Source: Watersipora subatra (Eukaryota; Bryozoa; Gymnolaemata; Cheilostomatida; Watersiporidae). Taken from it: DNA of 64,000 nt. A model generated the notes under the pieces. The model was not told the origin of the DNA. It ran no database searches and was given only the letters and a program-made list of their open reading frames with translations. How positions within the stretch are numbered: the stretch's first letter is position 1; each line of letters opens with the position of its first letter. Shown here piece after piece: positions 49,840-62,807 of this stretch. Position numbers and translations under genes: made by a program. The stretch covers positions 15,460,027 to 15,524,026 of the forward strand of contig NC_088712.1 of the NCBI RefSeq assembly GCF_963576615.1, given 5' to 3'.

Positions 49840-52600
49840 TACAAAAATAATAATATAGTAATATGAATATAACAATATAACAATGTACTATGTGATTTTG
49901 TTATAAACCAGTGGTAAGCCTGGCGATGCCCACAAATTTTTTCCTTTGGAGTCTGCTGGTTCGCACATACTGTATATATTTAGGATAATGGTTTTCAGAA
50001 ACCAAATGAAGCTTCAAAAAAAAAATCTTTAAGGGTCTGACAGCAAGCACAAAGCGTATGCTTGAGAAATATGAAGGATATCAGCCAACAAAGGTGGAGA
50101 AACATAACATTTAAGCGAGTTACAGATGCACTCAATGACAAAGTAGGATTTTTTGTAATTGATTTTAGTAGATTTTTACAGTTGATTTTTTTTGTAATAA
50201 CACACACTTAAGATAATTCGTACTGCCGAAAAAATTTACATTTTAAATCTTGCTACTAACTATAATCAGCATAAACTGAAAATTCTATCTATTCTACATT
50301 TTAGCTTGAAATGATTTCGTGGTCAGTTAATATATAAATGCTTACACCGCCAGTATAAATAACATACAATCAGTTATATGCGACTGTAGGCTGACAGAAC
50401 ACCGAAGTTGTAGGCTGATGTCATCAACCAACCAAATGGTACAGAAGCCTTTTATCTATTTGAGCATAGTAATCTTGACATATCTGTTTCAATAATTCAA
50501 ATTTATAGGCAGACTAAAGTGTAATAGAGGTTAGTTTGAAAAGTATTCTACGAGAGCAGAATCAATATAAACTAAACTAACTTCCAATTTCATTTTTGTT
50601 TACCATGTCTCTTTTTTTCTCTTCTAATTTTAAAAGTCACTAGTCTATAAACCAAGCTTCCTCAAACAAACGTAAAAATTTTTAAAGAATTTTTGGGTTT
50701 TCTCTGTCATTATGAGTTGTTAAAATGCATATAGTTCATGCTGTCTCTAATCGAAACAATCAAAAACAAAAAATAAAAAAACAAAAAATAAAAAAGCAAT
50801 CAATCAAAAACTTGGCAACAATAATTTTATTGCTTTTTCTCCGCTAAATACCATAAAAGCCAGATACATTCAATGAACTGTACAAATGACAGTTTACTTT
50901 GAAAGACTTCTTTTAATATTTTATGAATGATGTATCTGCCGCCATATGTTTGGAGATTTCAAACTCCGCCAAAATAAAGCTTTTAGTGAAATCAATTTGT
51001 TGTATCTGTTAGAATGCTGCATGTAAATTTGAGTAAGATAACAAACCGTATTACATAAAACAATAATGATTGTACTTACAAAATAACTACCTTGCAGATT
51101 AATCTTTGACATAAAAGCCTTTGTGTGAACATACATCTGTATATGACTGAGCAATAATCAGAGGTTGTGAGTGCTAGATGGCTTTAACATGCAAGTGTCT
51201 AATGGCTCTTAAATAAATAAGGTTTAAAAATTGAACAAGTTACATGTGAGGGCACAGTCAGCACAATGCCTGGCCTTTTGTAAGATACACTTTTAAGGAA
51301 AAGCTATTGTTGTTTAATGGGGCTGTTGGTTGCTGCCATACCATAAAAAATAAAAATATAATACTTTTACAACAGAAGTATGAAAGTCTTTTGCCTTCTT
51401 TCACAAATAATCATTGAGTTCACAATTCAAATAACACAAAATTAGCGTCTAGTATGAGACAATACCCAAACCTTCATAATAACCTTAAATATTAAAAATT
51501 AACTAATTTTCCATATGCTTTTGCAAAAGCTAAATTTTATAATCAACAGGTCCCTCACCAAAAATCTCGATCTAAGACAATCTAACCCAATCTATATTTC
51601 TATCTCAATTTATTCCAAATCTATAATCCTAGTTTTATAATCCCAAATCCATTGTATCATCTTGAAGGTTATATTGACAGTAAAATTGACAAGAACATGT
51701 CTAAAAGTACTAAATAACAATGAAATTGAGTAAAATGTCTTCATTACATTATCAAGAAATATTTCAGCTTTAATCAGATGGCTGTTAAAAGGCTGTTTTT
51801 TAAGAACAAGGTAGAGCTTTGAGATCAACTGAGTTTAGCAACACAGTAAAAGGCACAAATTATAATGCATGTAAAGTTTGGATGAAATCAACAAAAAATG
51901 TGAAAATGTATAGCGCTTATCCAAACTTATGAGCGCAAATAAAACATGATAATAGTAAAATCAATAAAAACTAATATTACATTTGTTTTGACTAAAACAA
52001 ATTTATTTTAAAAATCAAGATTCTGAGCTTTCATTAATGCGTAAATTTTTAAAAAAGCTCTTTTTTATTGTGAAAGGCATGACTAACTTTCCTGTGAGAA
52101 AAATACAAAAAATTTGTAAGAAGTTGTGAAAAAATTGTGAAAAAAATAACTTTCCTGTGAGGGAAAACACTTCATTATATGTGGTGGTGAAAAAGCAAGT
52201 AAAACTATGGCTGAATAAGCTATGAGTGAAATTGAAGAAAGATACCTAAAATTTACTTTAGTAAGATCTCCACATAACATTTGAAAACCGATCAAAGTTG
52301 GAAAAATAGCTAGTCAAGTTCACCATTTCATTTTTGTGAGTGATTCTTTGTGAACTACATTTACCTGCATACCTATCACAAACCAACCCTTGACCAAATT
52401 GGCTCATTATAACACAACAGATTACGAGATCAAATTGCTACCTACAATGATATTTTGCGACTTTACCTGTTTTATTTTTTAGTTAGTTCTTGTCCAAATT
52501 ATCAGTAATTAAAAAGGAATCGGTATGCATACATGCATATTTTAAACAATGAAACAAAATAGAACGCTATATATATATACCACAAGATTTTCAAGGATTA
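49840..52600. other. Intergenic between genes 8 and 9, nothing recognised
   Basis: Short frames only. Two near-identical AACTTTCCTGTGAGRGAAAA pieces lie at 52085 and 52148. Confidence 0.45.
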
Positions 52601-52841
52601 TGCAAAAATTGTTTATTAATTGATAAATATAGAAATCTGAGTAATAAATATGTAATAAAAATATTAAATAAAATTAAGTTAAAATGTTTGAAAATTACAT
52701 AAAGTTTAAATAAATGATTAGAAAGGTGAGTTCAAGTTTATACAACATTTCTTTTTTGTAACTGACGCAATAATCCATAACACAATAGAAATAATATCTA
52801 TTTATCAAAATAATACTGAGGAATCGCAGCTCAAACTGATT

Positions 52842-55800
52842 TTATTTGAAAAAAGGTGACATGTGATCGATACATATACAACTATCGATCGGTGTAAAAC
52901 CATTTTCAGGACACTCTCCGTAATCAAACCCCATTCTTCTACAGTATGTGTTGCATTGCATGCTATTTTTGCATGGCGGACAGTAGTGACATTGGCAAAA
53001 GTGCAAGCTACTGCAGGAACCACCTCGACATCCATAGACTTTCTTACATAGAGCTAAGCAGTTCTGACGACTGCAGATCAGCTCAGGTTGACCTTGAGAC
53101 TTGTTCAGACCTAAAACGTAGTTAAAAAGATTTATTGAAACGTAGAAATTCTCTAAATTTAGAAAACTTTTGAAATTTATTTAAATGTTAATTAAAAAAA
53201 ATTTTTTGTAACTAAAATACATCCTAAAAACTTCGAAGTTTCATCAACCTTATAAAACAAGAATGAAGTAGTTGAACAGCAAGTCATGCTTTCTAAGATG
53301 CCATCTATTGGATCACTGCACTACAGTTATATTAAAAAATTTCTATAAGTTACCTACCTAATCAATTGCACACAATATGGTCTTTTGAATTTAATCTGTT
53401 TACAATGAAAGTTTGCGTATTTACAAAAACAGCAAACTTAGATAGTGCAAATGTGTCCATAGAATTACGTTTATCAAATGTTTAGATTACGGAAAGGAAA
53501 TAGATTTTGCCTAGCTAAATCTTTTCAATAAATTGTTTCCGTTTCACAAATGCAAAAAATGAATTTTTTTATTAATTGATGATGAATTCCTGGTTTTAAA
53601 TATATTTCTAAGTAATTTTGCTCAGTTCTTATGCATTCACGGAACAATTATAAATAACTATCATAGCCTATTTGCTTTTAAAAAACACAATATTACCATA
53701 TGTATTACTGCCAACCTTCAACTTGTAATGTCAATTCACTCCTATACTTGCTTTGTAGGTCAAAACAACTGTATACATGCATGGGCAAAAGGTTCATTAT
53801 AAGAATGCATCGCGGATACTTTAACCATTTTAGTGCAAAAAACAATCAATGCTTATTTTACTTACAGTGGATATGATGTTGAAAATAACCAGCATAATAC
53901 TTTATAAAAAACTCAGTTTACAACTATATTTGATAAAAAAATAAAATAACAGTAGCTGAAAACATTTTTATTGACTTCATTTTGCTGAAACATGAACAAG
54001 GGCGCAAATTTGCAATGCTTAGGTTTGGTGGTAGAGTGAATAGCTTGAACACATGGTACGACTTACAATATATTTACTCAAAACTAACCTAATCTATGTG
54101 ATTATTATGTTTCTAACTTCTATTTAGCATGCTGTAAATTATATTAAGTGTGAAGGCAAATACTTGCTGAAGGGTTACAGAGATGGTCATAGATTTTGGA
54201 TAGAGAGAAAGATATAATATGCTTTGTTTGCACTAGTCCGTAAAGGAAATCAAGTAATATTACTATTACTAGCATTTGGTGACTTTTGATTCAATTGGCT
54301 AGTTTTGCAAAAAAATACCTATTTTGTCCAAAAAATGAAGTTTAAACAGCAAAATGGAAAACAAAATTAAGTGGTCAAGGGATAGCAGAGACAACACTAA
54401 AAACAAGCTATAAAAATTGTGTGATGTGAGTCAGAAAACCTCGCATACACGTAAGTAACTCGAAAATAATATGGTCCAAAACTAAGGGCATTACAGTTAC
54501 TAGCCAACGGACCTTATCTACAAGAGGAGGCTGTAATAATTAGGTAGGCGCACTGCTTTAATAATGTCAAATAAGTATGTTGTCGTTTTAGGCATCTACC
54601 ATTATTTTTTCTTAATAATCTATAACAAAATAATTTGAAAGAAGTCTGTAAGAATGGGCTTAAAAACGATTTACTCTTTTTAGTTAGAAAATAAAATCAA
54701 TGGGCAGCATTTATAGCGTAAAACAAAAGCAAAAACTTTTATTTATATATGCACTTTTATATCACAATTTTAGTCAATTCAACTCTGGCGGTGAAATTAT
54801 TTATGCACATGTTTATATTTCCTTTTTGTAAGTTTTTGAACCAGTTTTTACAGTTGCAAAAAATAATCAATTAGAATAGTTGTATATGCAAAAGTTGGGT
54901 ATTGAAAAATTTACACTTTTTTATTGACACAAAAATATGTTTGAAGACTTTTTCTAAGAAATTTAGAGTTTTGCCAGAGCTCATAAAGATGCATGCACAT
55001 TATTGCAAGTTGGACTTACCGCTTTTAGCATGAACAAAATAATTTTTGCTAGCCACTGACTCAAACCCAGATAACCTGTTGTATTGTTTATATAAATTCT
55101 TCAAAGCATGCTAATTTTTGTGTAAAAAACTTTTTGAAAAGTTGCTTGAGAAGAACCATAAACGGTTTATAATTTATGACTAGTTAAAATATCTCTTAAA
55201 ATTAAGGATGAAATATTAAACCGCAAGCCAATTTAATCTCTAACTAAAAACAAATTCAAACATAGATTTTCACAAAAGGTGATCTTATAAATGAATAAAT
55301 CTTAATTTACAAAAATAGAGTGCAAAATGTAAAAAATAAATTAACTGACTTTTTAACCAGCTGATGTCAGAAACAGAAAAAACTAAAATAATATTTTTAA
55401 CATGCACTTGAAAATGTCAACTCTAATAAATGTTAGGGTTGAGAAATGACCCTAACAAATGTTTTTTATTCAATTACTTGCTTTTTTATTGCCGAAGAAC
55501 TGTTTGACTGTCCTGTCAGGTAACAGACTGTCAGCTGCCAGTAGTTTACTTAATTTTCACAAATTAACATTTTAGCAGCAGACTATATAAGACTTGTACG
55601 TCAAAATGCAATTATTGATTTTTGAAGATGTAGATCATGCAAAATCAAATAATATATTTCAAATATATTCAATGTTAGCTAAGTTACAAAAGTAACTGGC
55701 ATGTATTCAAAATCTAAATTTATTTGCTACGGAGTGCGGTTGTAACGGCTCGTTGTAGTATTCATACAAAAATATTCATCACAGACCAAAGAATGAATGG

Positions 55801-57329
55801 CTTCACCTAAAAGTTTGCAACAGTAAATAGAATATTTTATCATCCTTTTGATAAAACAGAACATAACAGTAGTTTTTTCTCAGAAGTCACAGCACATTAT
55901 TGCGATCTCAAAGCTTTCTAATTTTTGGTTTAGAACGAGTGAAAATATATTTGTAAACAACGATCTAATCATATTTTTGCAGCTCACAGTAGTATGTATA
56001 ATATAATATATATAACAATTTAATATCATTTTTTAACAACGAGCCTCAGATATTTCTGATAACTGTATTTTTATATTAAAAAATAAAGATTCAGTTTTTA
56101 GCAAAGCTGGAAAGCAATTGCATTTCTCTCTTGCAGCCAGTTTTTCGAAGCTAAAAAGTTTATCAAACGTGGCTTACGTAGGTCAAATACAAAGATTTTT
56201 TAAGCAAAATTTTTTATGGAATAAAACAATTAGATTAAAGCTTCAAAACAAAAAATCTAGCTGTTAAAGCATAAATACTGAGTGTAAATCAGTCAAACTA
56301 TTTTGACAAAAGTTAACTTTTTTGGAAAATGCAAAATATTTTTACTACGAAAGAGCTAAGATGTTAATTTTTAGCTCAATAAAATTACTTTTGATTGAAA
56401 GCTTGAGCAAGTAAAAAGGCAGTATACAGGAACTGATCAGCCTAATTTACAATAGCTTGTGGTGTTCAATATTGCTACAAAAAGATTTTCAGTCATTATT
56501 TTATTCAAATGATTAAAATATATACCTCCCCCATGTATAAACTTTATGATGAGCAGGCTCAAAATTTCAGTAGACTTTATCAGAAAGTTTCAGCATTTTT
56601 CTATCGTTTGCTATTCTTTTTTGCTTAAGGTAATTTGACTGCCAAGATGTTTCAATATTAAAATAGAAAAAACTTGATCGGAGTTAAAATACTCAAATCG
56701 CTCAAATGTAAAAGCGTATATGACATTATTTGCAAAGAGACTGACAGTGTTATATGTCACTGCAAAGAGACGGATAATGCTGTCGCTTGAATACAATAGA
56801 CAGTATCAACAATAGCAACTAAAGCTGCCAGGATGCTTTAAGATTAAAATTGGCAAATCATGATGACACAAGATCCAGTGAAAGTGCAGTTATAACTTCT
56901 ATCATTACAATGGGACCAATGGAATAGAGATGTGTAACACTGCAACTTCAATGCTATGGTCGATGTCAGCTAAAGCAGCAATAACAACAACCAATGTCAT
57001 TTCACATGCATTCATCTTCTAAGCATTTTAATCCCAACCAAGTTTTTCCCGATTCAAATCTTGAAACATCCTAACAGTCAGATCACACCAAACATCAAAA
57101 ACAATTGCAAATGATTAAAAAAATACTGATACTTTCTGATAAAATTGCCAAAAATATTGTGTAAGTTCGTTTTGAATACAATGATTTTTTTCAAATGAAA
57201 AGTTTTTTAAAATTTTTTTAAATTTTTTAACATGTTGAAGTTCAACAAATACAGTTGTTGTATTTGATAATACTTACTTATAAAGGTGATTGCTATTGCC
57301 AGAACTGCATTCACCCACTTCAACTTCAT
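52842..57329 (-). CDS. Gene 9: secreted two-module CS-alpha-beta (defensin-like) protein
   Basis: Minus-strand exon 2 is 53110-52842 after a TTTTAG acceptor. It reads LNKSQGQPELIC and continues through module 1 (8 Cys) and module 2 (6 Cys), ending CICIDHMSPFFK; 14 cysteines. The matching frame has no ATG in exon 2. The best exon 1 is 57329-57278, encoding MKLKWVNAVLAIAITFI with a GTAAGT donor in phase 1, giving 106 residues. This makes a 4.17-kb intron, the longest in the family, which holds a partial foldback MITE; that lowers confidence in the pairing but not in exon 2. A reverse AATAAA is at 52612-52617. It groups with genes 6 and 10 in lacking module 3. Confidence 0.78.
53111..56544. other. 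Gene 9 intron, unannotated part
   Basis: AT-rich; no exon with family cysteine pattern was found on either strand. Confidence 0.45.
56545..57165 (+). mobile_element. Long-TIR foldback MITE, compound copy 6
   Basis: The left arm (CAGTAGACTTTATCAGAAAG, GACTGCCAAGATGTTTCAAT) and the right arm (CTTGAAACATCCTAACAGTC, CTTTCTGATAAAATTGCC) flank a centre in which the inner arm and core occur twice (56640-56815 and 56822-56990). It lies in the gene 9 intron. Confidence 0.6.
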
Positions 57330-57567
57330 TTCTAAAATATTTACCGCAACATTTAATGCCGAGACCACAACCGCATTTACTGTAAACGAGCTTGCTTGTT
57401 AAACAGGTTTTTACTGGCATTACCGAAACTTCATATTACTTCAAGCCTTTTGAAAACTATACTACAGAGTAACCTGTAGCAGAATATGAGATGCTAAAGT
57501 AAGCAGTACAAGAGTAATACAGACACTTTCAAAATTAATAATGTAATATATACTTATTTCGTCTTAC

Positions 57568-57610
57568 CTGATTTTTGCTGCAAGTTTATATTCTCACAAT
57601 ATGCTGAATA
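57568..57610 (-). other. Candidate 5' noncoding exon of gene 9
   Basis: An ATCAG|GTAAGA donor on the minus strand lies 0.24 kb upstream of the gene 9 start exon, whose ATG is preceded by a TATTTTAG acceptor. The segment is not coding-like. The upstream limit is arbitrary. Confidence 0.3.
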
Positions 57611-57682
57611 GAAAAAATAGTTTGAACCGATGCAAGCTGGTCTCATGATAAAATTAATGATGCATGTGGGTAACAATAGTAG

Positions 57683-57995
57683 CCATTTATATTTTTAGCC
57701 ATTTACTTCGATAGTCATTTACATCAATAGCCATTTACTTCAATAGCCATTATACAATCAGCCATTTACCTCAATAGCCATTTACAGTATATCAACATCC
57801 ATTTACTTCAATAGCAATCTATCTCAAAAGCTATTTATTTCAACAACCATTTATATAAGTAGCCATTTACTTCGATAGCCATTTATATAGATAGCCATTT
57901 ACTTCGATAGCCATTTATATAGATAGCCATTTGTTTTAATAACCATTTGAATCAATAGCCATTTACTTCAATAGCTATTTATATCGTTAGCCAAA
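57683..57995 (+). repeat. 16-bp minisatellite CATTTACTTCAATAGC
   Basis: About 18 degenerate units with TTTATATAGATAGC variants, just upstream of the gene 9 candidate 5' exon. Confidence 0.88.
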
Positions 57996-57999
57996 TACT

Positions 58000-59590
58000 T
58001 CAATGGCTATATATGCAAATATCAAGTTATACTAATATATATTTATTACATACAATCATTTATATAAGTTATTTGTTAGAGATAACAAAGTTCAAGCCTT
58101 GTCTGATAGTATTTAAATGAACCATATCAACTGTTCGTGCCAAATTTATCCACAAAGTTATTCTACCAAATATTCAGTTGGCAGTAAACTGAGTAAGTTT
58201 TGGCAAATATGTTTTGTTACAGCAAACCCTGACATCTTAGTTGTTTAGAAGGAATAATTGCTAGATTTTCTAGAAATAAAAGTTGAATTTGTGTCTTTGT
58301 GTACACATTGTGTTTGGGTCTATATGTATATGCCATCTTCATGTCTAGTTGCATATGTTACCGTTATATTCATGGGTATATTTTGTTTCTGAGTCTGCGT
58401 ATATGCTTCCTTTGCCTCTGAGTGGAAATGGTATTTTTGTTTATGTACTTATGTTGTTGTTGTGTCTATTTGTCAATGTGTATGTAATGTTTTTGTTTTT
58501 ATGTGCATATGTTGTTGTTGTGTCTATGAGTACATATTCATTTTATCTCTATGTGTATAAGTAGTCTTTTCCTTTGTGCGTATATGTATATGATGGCTTT
58601 GAGTCAAAGTTTATAAAGTTTGTGTGCCTCTGTAATAAATAGTTAAGCATCGCGCTGGCTAGGCAAAACGATGAATTTCTTTGTTTAAAAAAAGAGAGGA
58701 TAACAATTAAGAAATTTATTTAACAAATAATTGTTTTATGCTTCTCTTCAAAAGAAACTGCCCTAGTTCAAGTATCAAAACACAGATACAACACTTTTTT
58801 AGATCTCAAATCTAGTTTAAGGCATGTGAGGTGCAGAAATCTTAACGTATTTTTTAATTACATGTAGGTTACCAAAGAGTTTGCATGCGTACAAGAGAAA
58901 CCGAATAAAATTAAAAAAAAACAATTCAGCAATTTTAATTTTTTTATCAGACAAATATTTAATTTTTTAAATAAATTATTTAATAGAAGATAAATTCAGA
59001 AAGAGAAAAATTGAGCACAAGTTATAAAAAAAAGGCTACTATCAAATTTTTAATTTATTAGAGGCATTGCAGAAACTTTTGTTTTTAATTATATATTTAA
59101 GTTTAGTAAACAATTTTTTAGGTATATTTGTGTTTTCCTTTGCATTACAACTATTAATACTATTTGTAATACCCTTGTTTTCATATTTTTATTTACATGT
59201 AAATAATAAACATAACTTAATTTTGTATCAGAGATATAGACTAACTACTCAATATGCACAAGAAGCCAGCTGAATGCTAGAGTAGTTACATGTATGTTAG
59301 GGAAGTAGCAAAGTAAATACATTTGATAAAAAGCAGTTTGCTGCCAATTTTCTGCCAAACTAAAAAATAAAAATAAAATCTTGAATTTGTAAAGCACTAT
59401 CCGTGACACACTACTGCAGTATATATGTATTGTATAAAATTATGATTATATAATCAAGAGAGAATTGGAAATTTACTTAAGAAATAGCAGCACAATGATA
59501 TCTTGGTGATATGACTGTTAACAATCTGAAAGAAAATATAAATGAAGTGTAATATTCCTTGTATATGTGTCAATATTCCAATATTAAGTA
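58000..59590. other. Intergenic between genes 9 and 10
   Basis: 58300-58600 is T- and G-rich with TGTTGTTGTGTCTATxTG reiterations; no gene is seen. Confidence 0.4.
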
Positions 59591-59667
59591 TTTATTACAC
59601 AAAGTCGCTAACTTTAGTAATATTTCTGACAGCTAATGAACCACCTTAAATAATAGCTTTTGTTGAA

Positions 59668-59915
59668 CTATTCACGATCTGTTGAGAGGGGATCAGAACA
59701 TTCGCATCCGTTTCTCATCCTGGAAATTGGACATTTTCCTGAACCATAACCTTTTGCTTTGCACCGTACAGTGCATTGGGTGTCACTTATGCATTTGGGA
59801 CATACCTCGCAGACACAGTTTCCTTGCGAGTTACATTTGTTAAGCCGGCATCCATAGTTATCGCACAAGCGCCTACAAGCTTGAGTGTCACATTTCGCTT
59901 CTGAAAGATTCAAAT
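59668..59915 (-). CDS. Gene 10: second exon of a two-module CS-alpha-beta (defensin-like) protein
   Basis: The exon starts after a TTTTAG acceptor at 59915 and encodes 80 residues beginning LNLSEAKCDTQAC in the same phase as its relatives. Module 1 has 8 cysteines (one residue shorter between the third and fourth than usual) and module 2 has 6, ending GCECSDPLSTDRE. No convincing signal exon was found between 59915 and 64000. A GTGAGT donor after a hydrophobic stretch at about 63953 on the same strand is the only weak candidate, so exon 1 probably lies beyond the window. The 1.4-kb transposon at 62.3 kb lies in what would be the intron. A reverse AATAAA is at 59591-59596. Confidence 0.75.
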
Positions 59916-59969
59916 CTAAAACATCAATACTGAGTATGAGATGAGGTCTTATTTGCTAACGGAAACTTT

Positions 59970-60215
59970 TGTATTGCCAATTGCTAATTGCTAATTGACT
60001 ATTGCGTATTGCTAATTTCTAATCAGTAATTGACTATTAAATTTTGCTAATTGCCAATTTTTTGTTGCCGAGTTCACAATTGATAATTGCTTGGATAATA
60101 ATTTGGACTTCTGAAAGTTGCTAATTGTTAGTTGCCAAGTGCTAGTTGCTCATTAGTAAATGCTAGTTGTTTACTGTAAATTGTATATGCCAGTTTACAA
60201 TTGCTAGCAGCCTAT
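59970..60215 (+). repeat. Degenerate TTGCTAATTG repeat
   Basis: Irregular reiterations of TTGCTAATTGC and TTGCCAATT, starting about 60 bases upstream of the gene 10 exon. Confidence 0.7.
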
Positions 60216-62303
60216 TGATCAATGATGGTTGTTAATACACTGACATGTTGTCAAGATCTTATACTTGTATATGGCATAACTTCACCAAGCAATTTGCAGG
60301 CTGTGTAGGCACTTTAGCAGTTGAACAGTTTAGCAAATACAATGCCATAATTCAAAAATTTGCTTTTAATTTAAATATAATTTTAAATTGCTCAAATTTA
60401 CACAAACTTACAGAAATAACCAGCGTCCAAATATTTTATGAAAGCATAAAACTTTTGAAAGCTAAATGTTGTGCCTATTAAATTCTGAAAACTAAAAATG
60501 TAATGCATAGCTATTGCCCAAAGCGCAACAGATTAAAACAAGGGTTTGAAAACATTTTAAAAATAAATTCATGAAACAATTATTAATAGATAAATTTTAG
60601 AGCAGCAAATTTTTTTATAATATTTTGAGGCTGACTCGGAACACAACAATTTGCTATAACATACTATTATTTTCCCATTGGGAGACTTTTGCTACTGTTA
60701 TGTTTTACAATGAAATAAAGATCTAGCTTATTTATAAAACAATTTTAAATCACATCAATTTGTTGGCAAAAGCCTAAGTGTATGGTGTATTAAGTCTATT
60801 GCAGCAAACAAAGTTTTAAAGTGCATATTTCAGAGTGAGAATGCCTGGAGTTATGAAACTGGTAAATAATGAAGAATTATAAATCAGTGGCTTTTAAAAT
60901 TGCCCAGAAAGTTCACAGGAAGATTTTTCAGCAATGAATGACCAAATTTAAAAGAAGTTACTCCTTTCATAAAGTACAATCAGAATGCTTGCAGTGTAAA
61001 CTTTTTAAAACTATTTTATTTGTCTGCAAATATATAAAGTGCTAGCTACATGTAACACATAGAGTTATAAAAATCCATTAATTTTGTCACTTTAACCCTA
61101 TATAGCTTTGTCTAAAAGTATTCCATTCAAAAAATACACATTTAAAAAAAATTAAAATATTGATAATAAATTGTCCTACACAAAATTTGAAAGGTGAGTA
61201 TAATATTAGTTAAAAAAATACATTACAGCTGGAGTTGCTTGCACGAGCTTAAAAATCAATGTTGCCCAAATTTGAAAGCAATCTCAATTTTTTAAAGTAT
61301 CTATAACTGTAAATATTTAATAATTTGAAAATAGTTTTATGCTTGATTCTAAACCTCATAATCTTTTTTGAAACTATAAGTTCAGAGATGACCTCTCACA
61401 AAATTTCAGTAGACTTTATCAGAATGTGTCTGTGTTAGACTTTATTAGACTTTATTAGACTTAGACTTAGACTTTATTTTATTATTTGCAAATATTTTTA
61501 ATGTTTGGAATAACTACTTTAAACATGAAATTTTTTATAGAACTTGATGAATTTACCATCTTTTTTTAGCAGTAAAACTTAAATTTTTAAAAAATTTAGA
61601 AAAATTGAAAAAAAGCAGATTTTTTTTAGATTAAACCTTCTAGCTATTGGTATTTGCGGTAATTTGGTTTTTTAGAATTAATCCGAAAGACTTATTTTAC
61701 GGTGAACCAACAACCTCCTGTCAGTAAGCAAACTTATTGGATGTATATGCATATAATTTTTCTGTTACTGAAACATAATTACTTTTAGAAATGAATATAC
61801 TAAAAGTATTGAATCTTACATCAGCAAAGACAAAATAGGTCCTATAAACTAATGTTTAATTTCAAAAAATGGTGAAGCAAGTGAAAATATAGTTGAACAG
61901 AAAACTTCATATAAGGTGAAAAAATGATGCTATTTATTAAACAAAGGAGTTCACTAAACATAAAAAACTTACCATAAATTATGTGTGTGAAATGTCAAAA
62001 GATTTTAATTGACCTAATTATTTTGATTTAATTTTTGATTGACTTTAATTGTTTACTAAACAAAGAAGACAATTAAAACATAAAAACTGATAATAAGTTA
62101 TGTGTGTGATATTTATTAATTTTAATATCATACTTTTGCTTTGATAAAAACCAAAAAAGACTACAAACAGGTTGAATGGAGAAATGCATGCTTTTATCTG
62201 TAGATGTAAAAATCTTTGTTGCACAAATTGGTTATATTACGCTTGTTATAGTCTATTTAGCATTTAAGGAACTAATTGATTTTTCTGCAGAGTAGAAGAA
62301 GGC
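60216..62303. other. Probable gene 10 intron, unannotated part
   Basis: AT-rich; holds one foldback arm (61.4 kb). No signal exon was found. Confidence 0.35.
61390..61520 (+). mobile_element. Long-TIR foldback MITE, single arm (copy 7)
   Basis: AAAATTTCAGTAGACTTTAT followed by a short TTAGACTTTA microsatellite (61434-61475) and ATTTGCAAATATTTTTAATG match the outer left arm of copy 6. Confidence 0.45.
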
Positions 62304-62807
62304 GGGGTAATTTGTGCCGTTTTTCGGTTTTTGGTGTATGTACTAGTAGTGCCTTTTAACTTTTTTCACCCAAATATTTTTATGTATGTAGTTTAACATG
62401 TTCTCTAACAATATATATCAATCAGTTTGAATTAAACTTACAAGGTGACAAAGGAAACCATTTCTTATAAAATCTTATTAATGGCACAACATACCCCGCA
62501 TGTGGGGTAATTTGTGCCACATACTTATTTTATACGGGGTAATTTGTGCCAGCATAAAACATTAACAAAATTGCATAATTTTTGGTGACTTTATCATAAT
62601 AACACTTTATAAAACTTTTATTTGCTGTATAACTCAGCTGAGTATTTAAATACTATAATATATATTAATTAAATGGTGACATTACACAAGTCAGTACTTC
62701 AAACAATAAAATACATTTTATTCAATGGTGAAATCACCCAAGTCTATACTAAACATAATTTTTCTTGCAGCCCTTTTGGTCCCAGGAATAGAAATAGGCT
62801 TTCTAAG

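Noticed and set aside
52805-53035. Minus-strand frame beginning MDVEVVPAVACTF
   Set aside because: It is the wrong frame of gene 9 exon 2; the true frame has the 14-cysteine pattern and starts at the acceptor at 53110.
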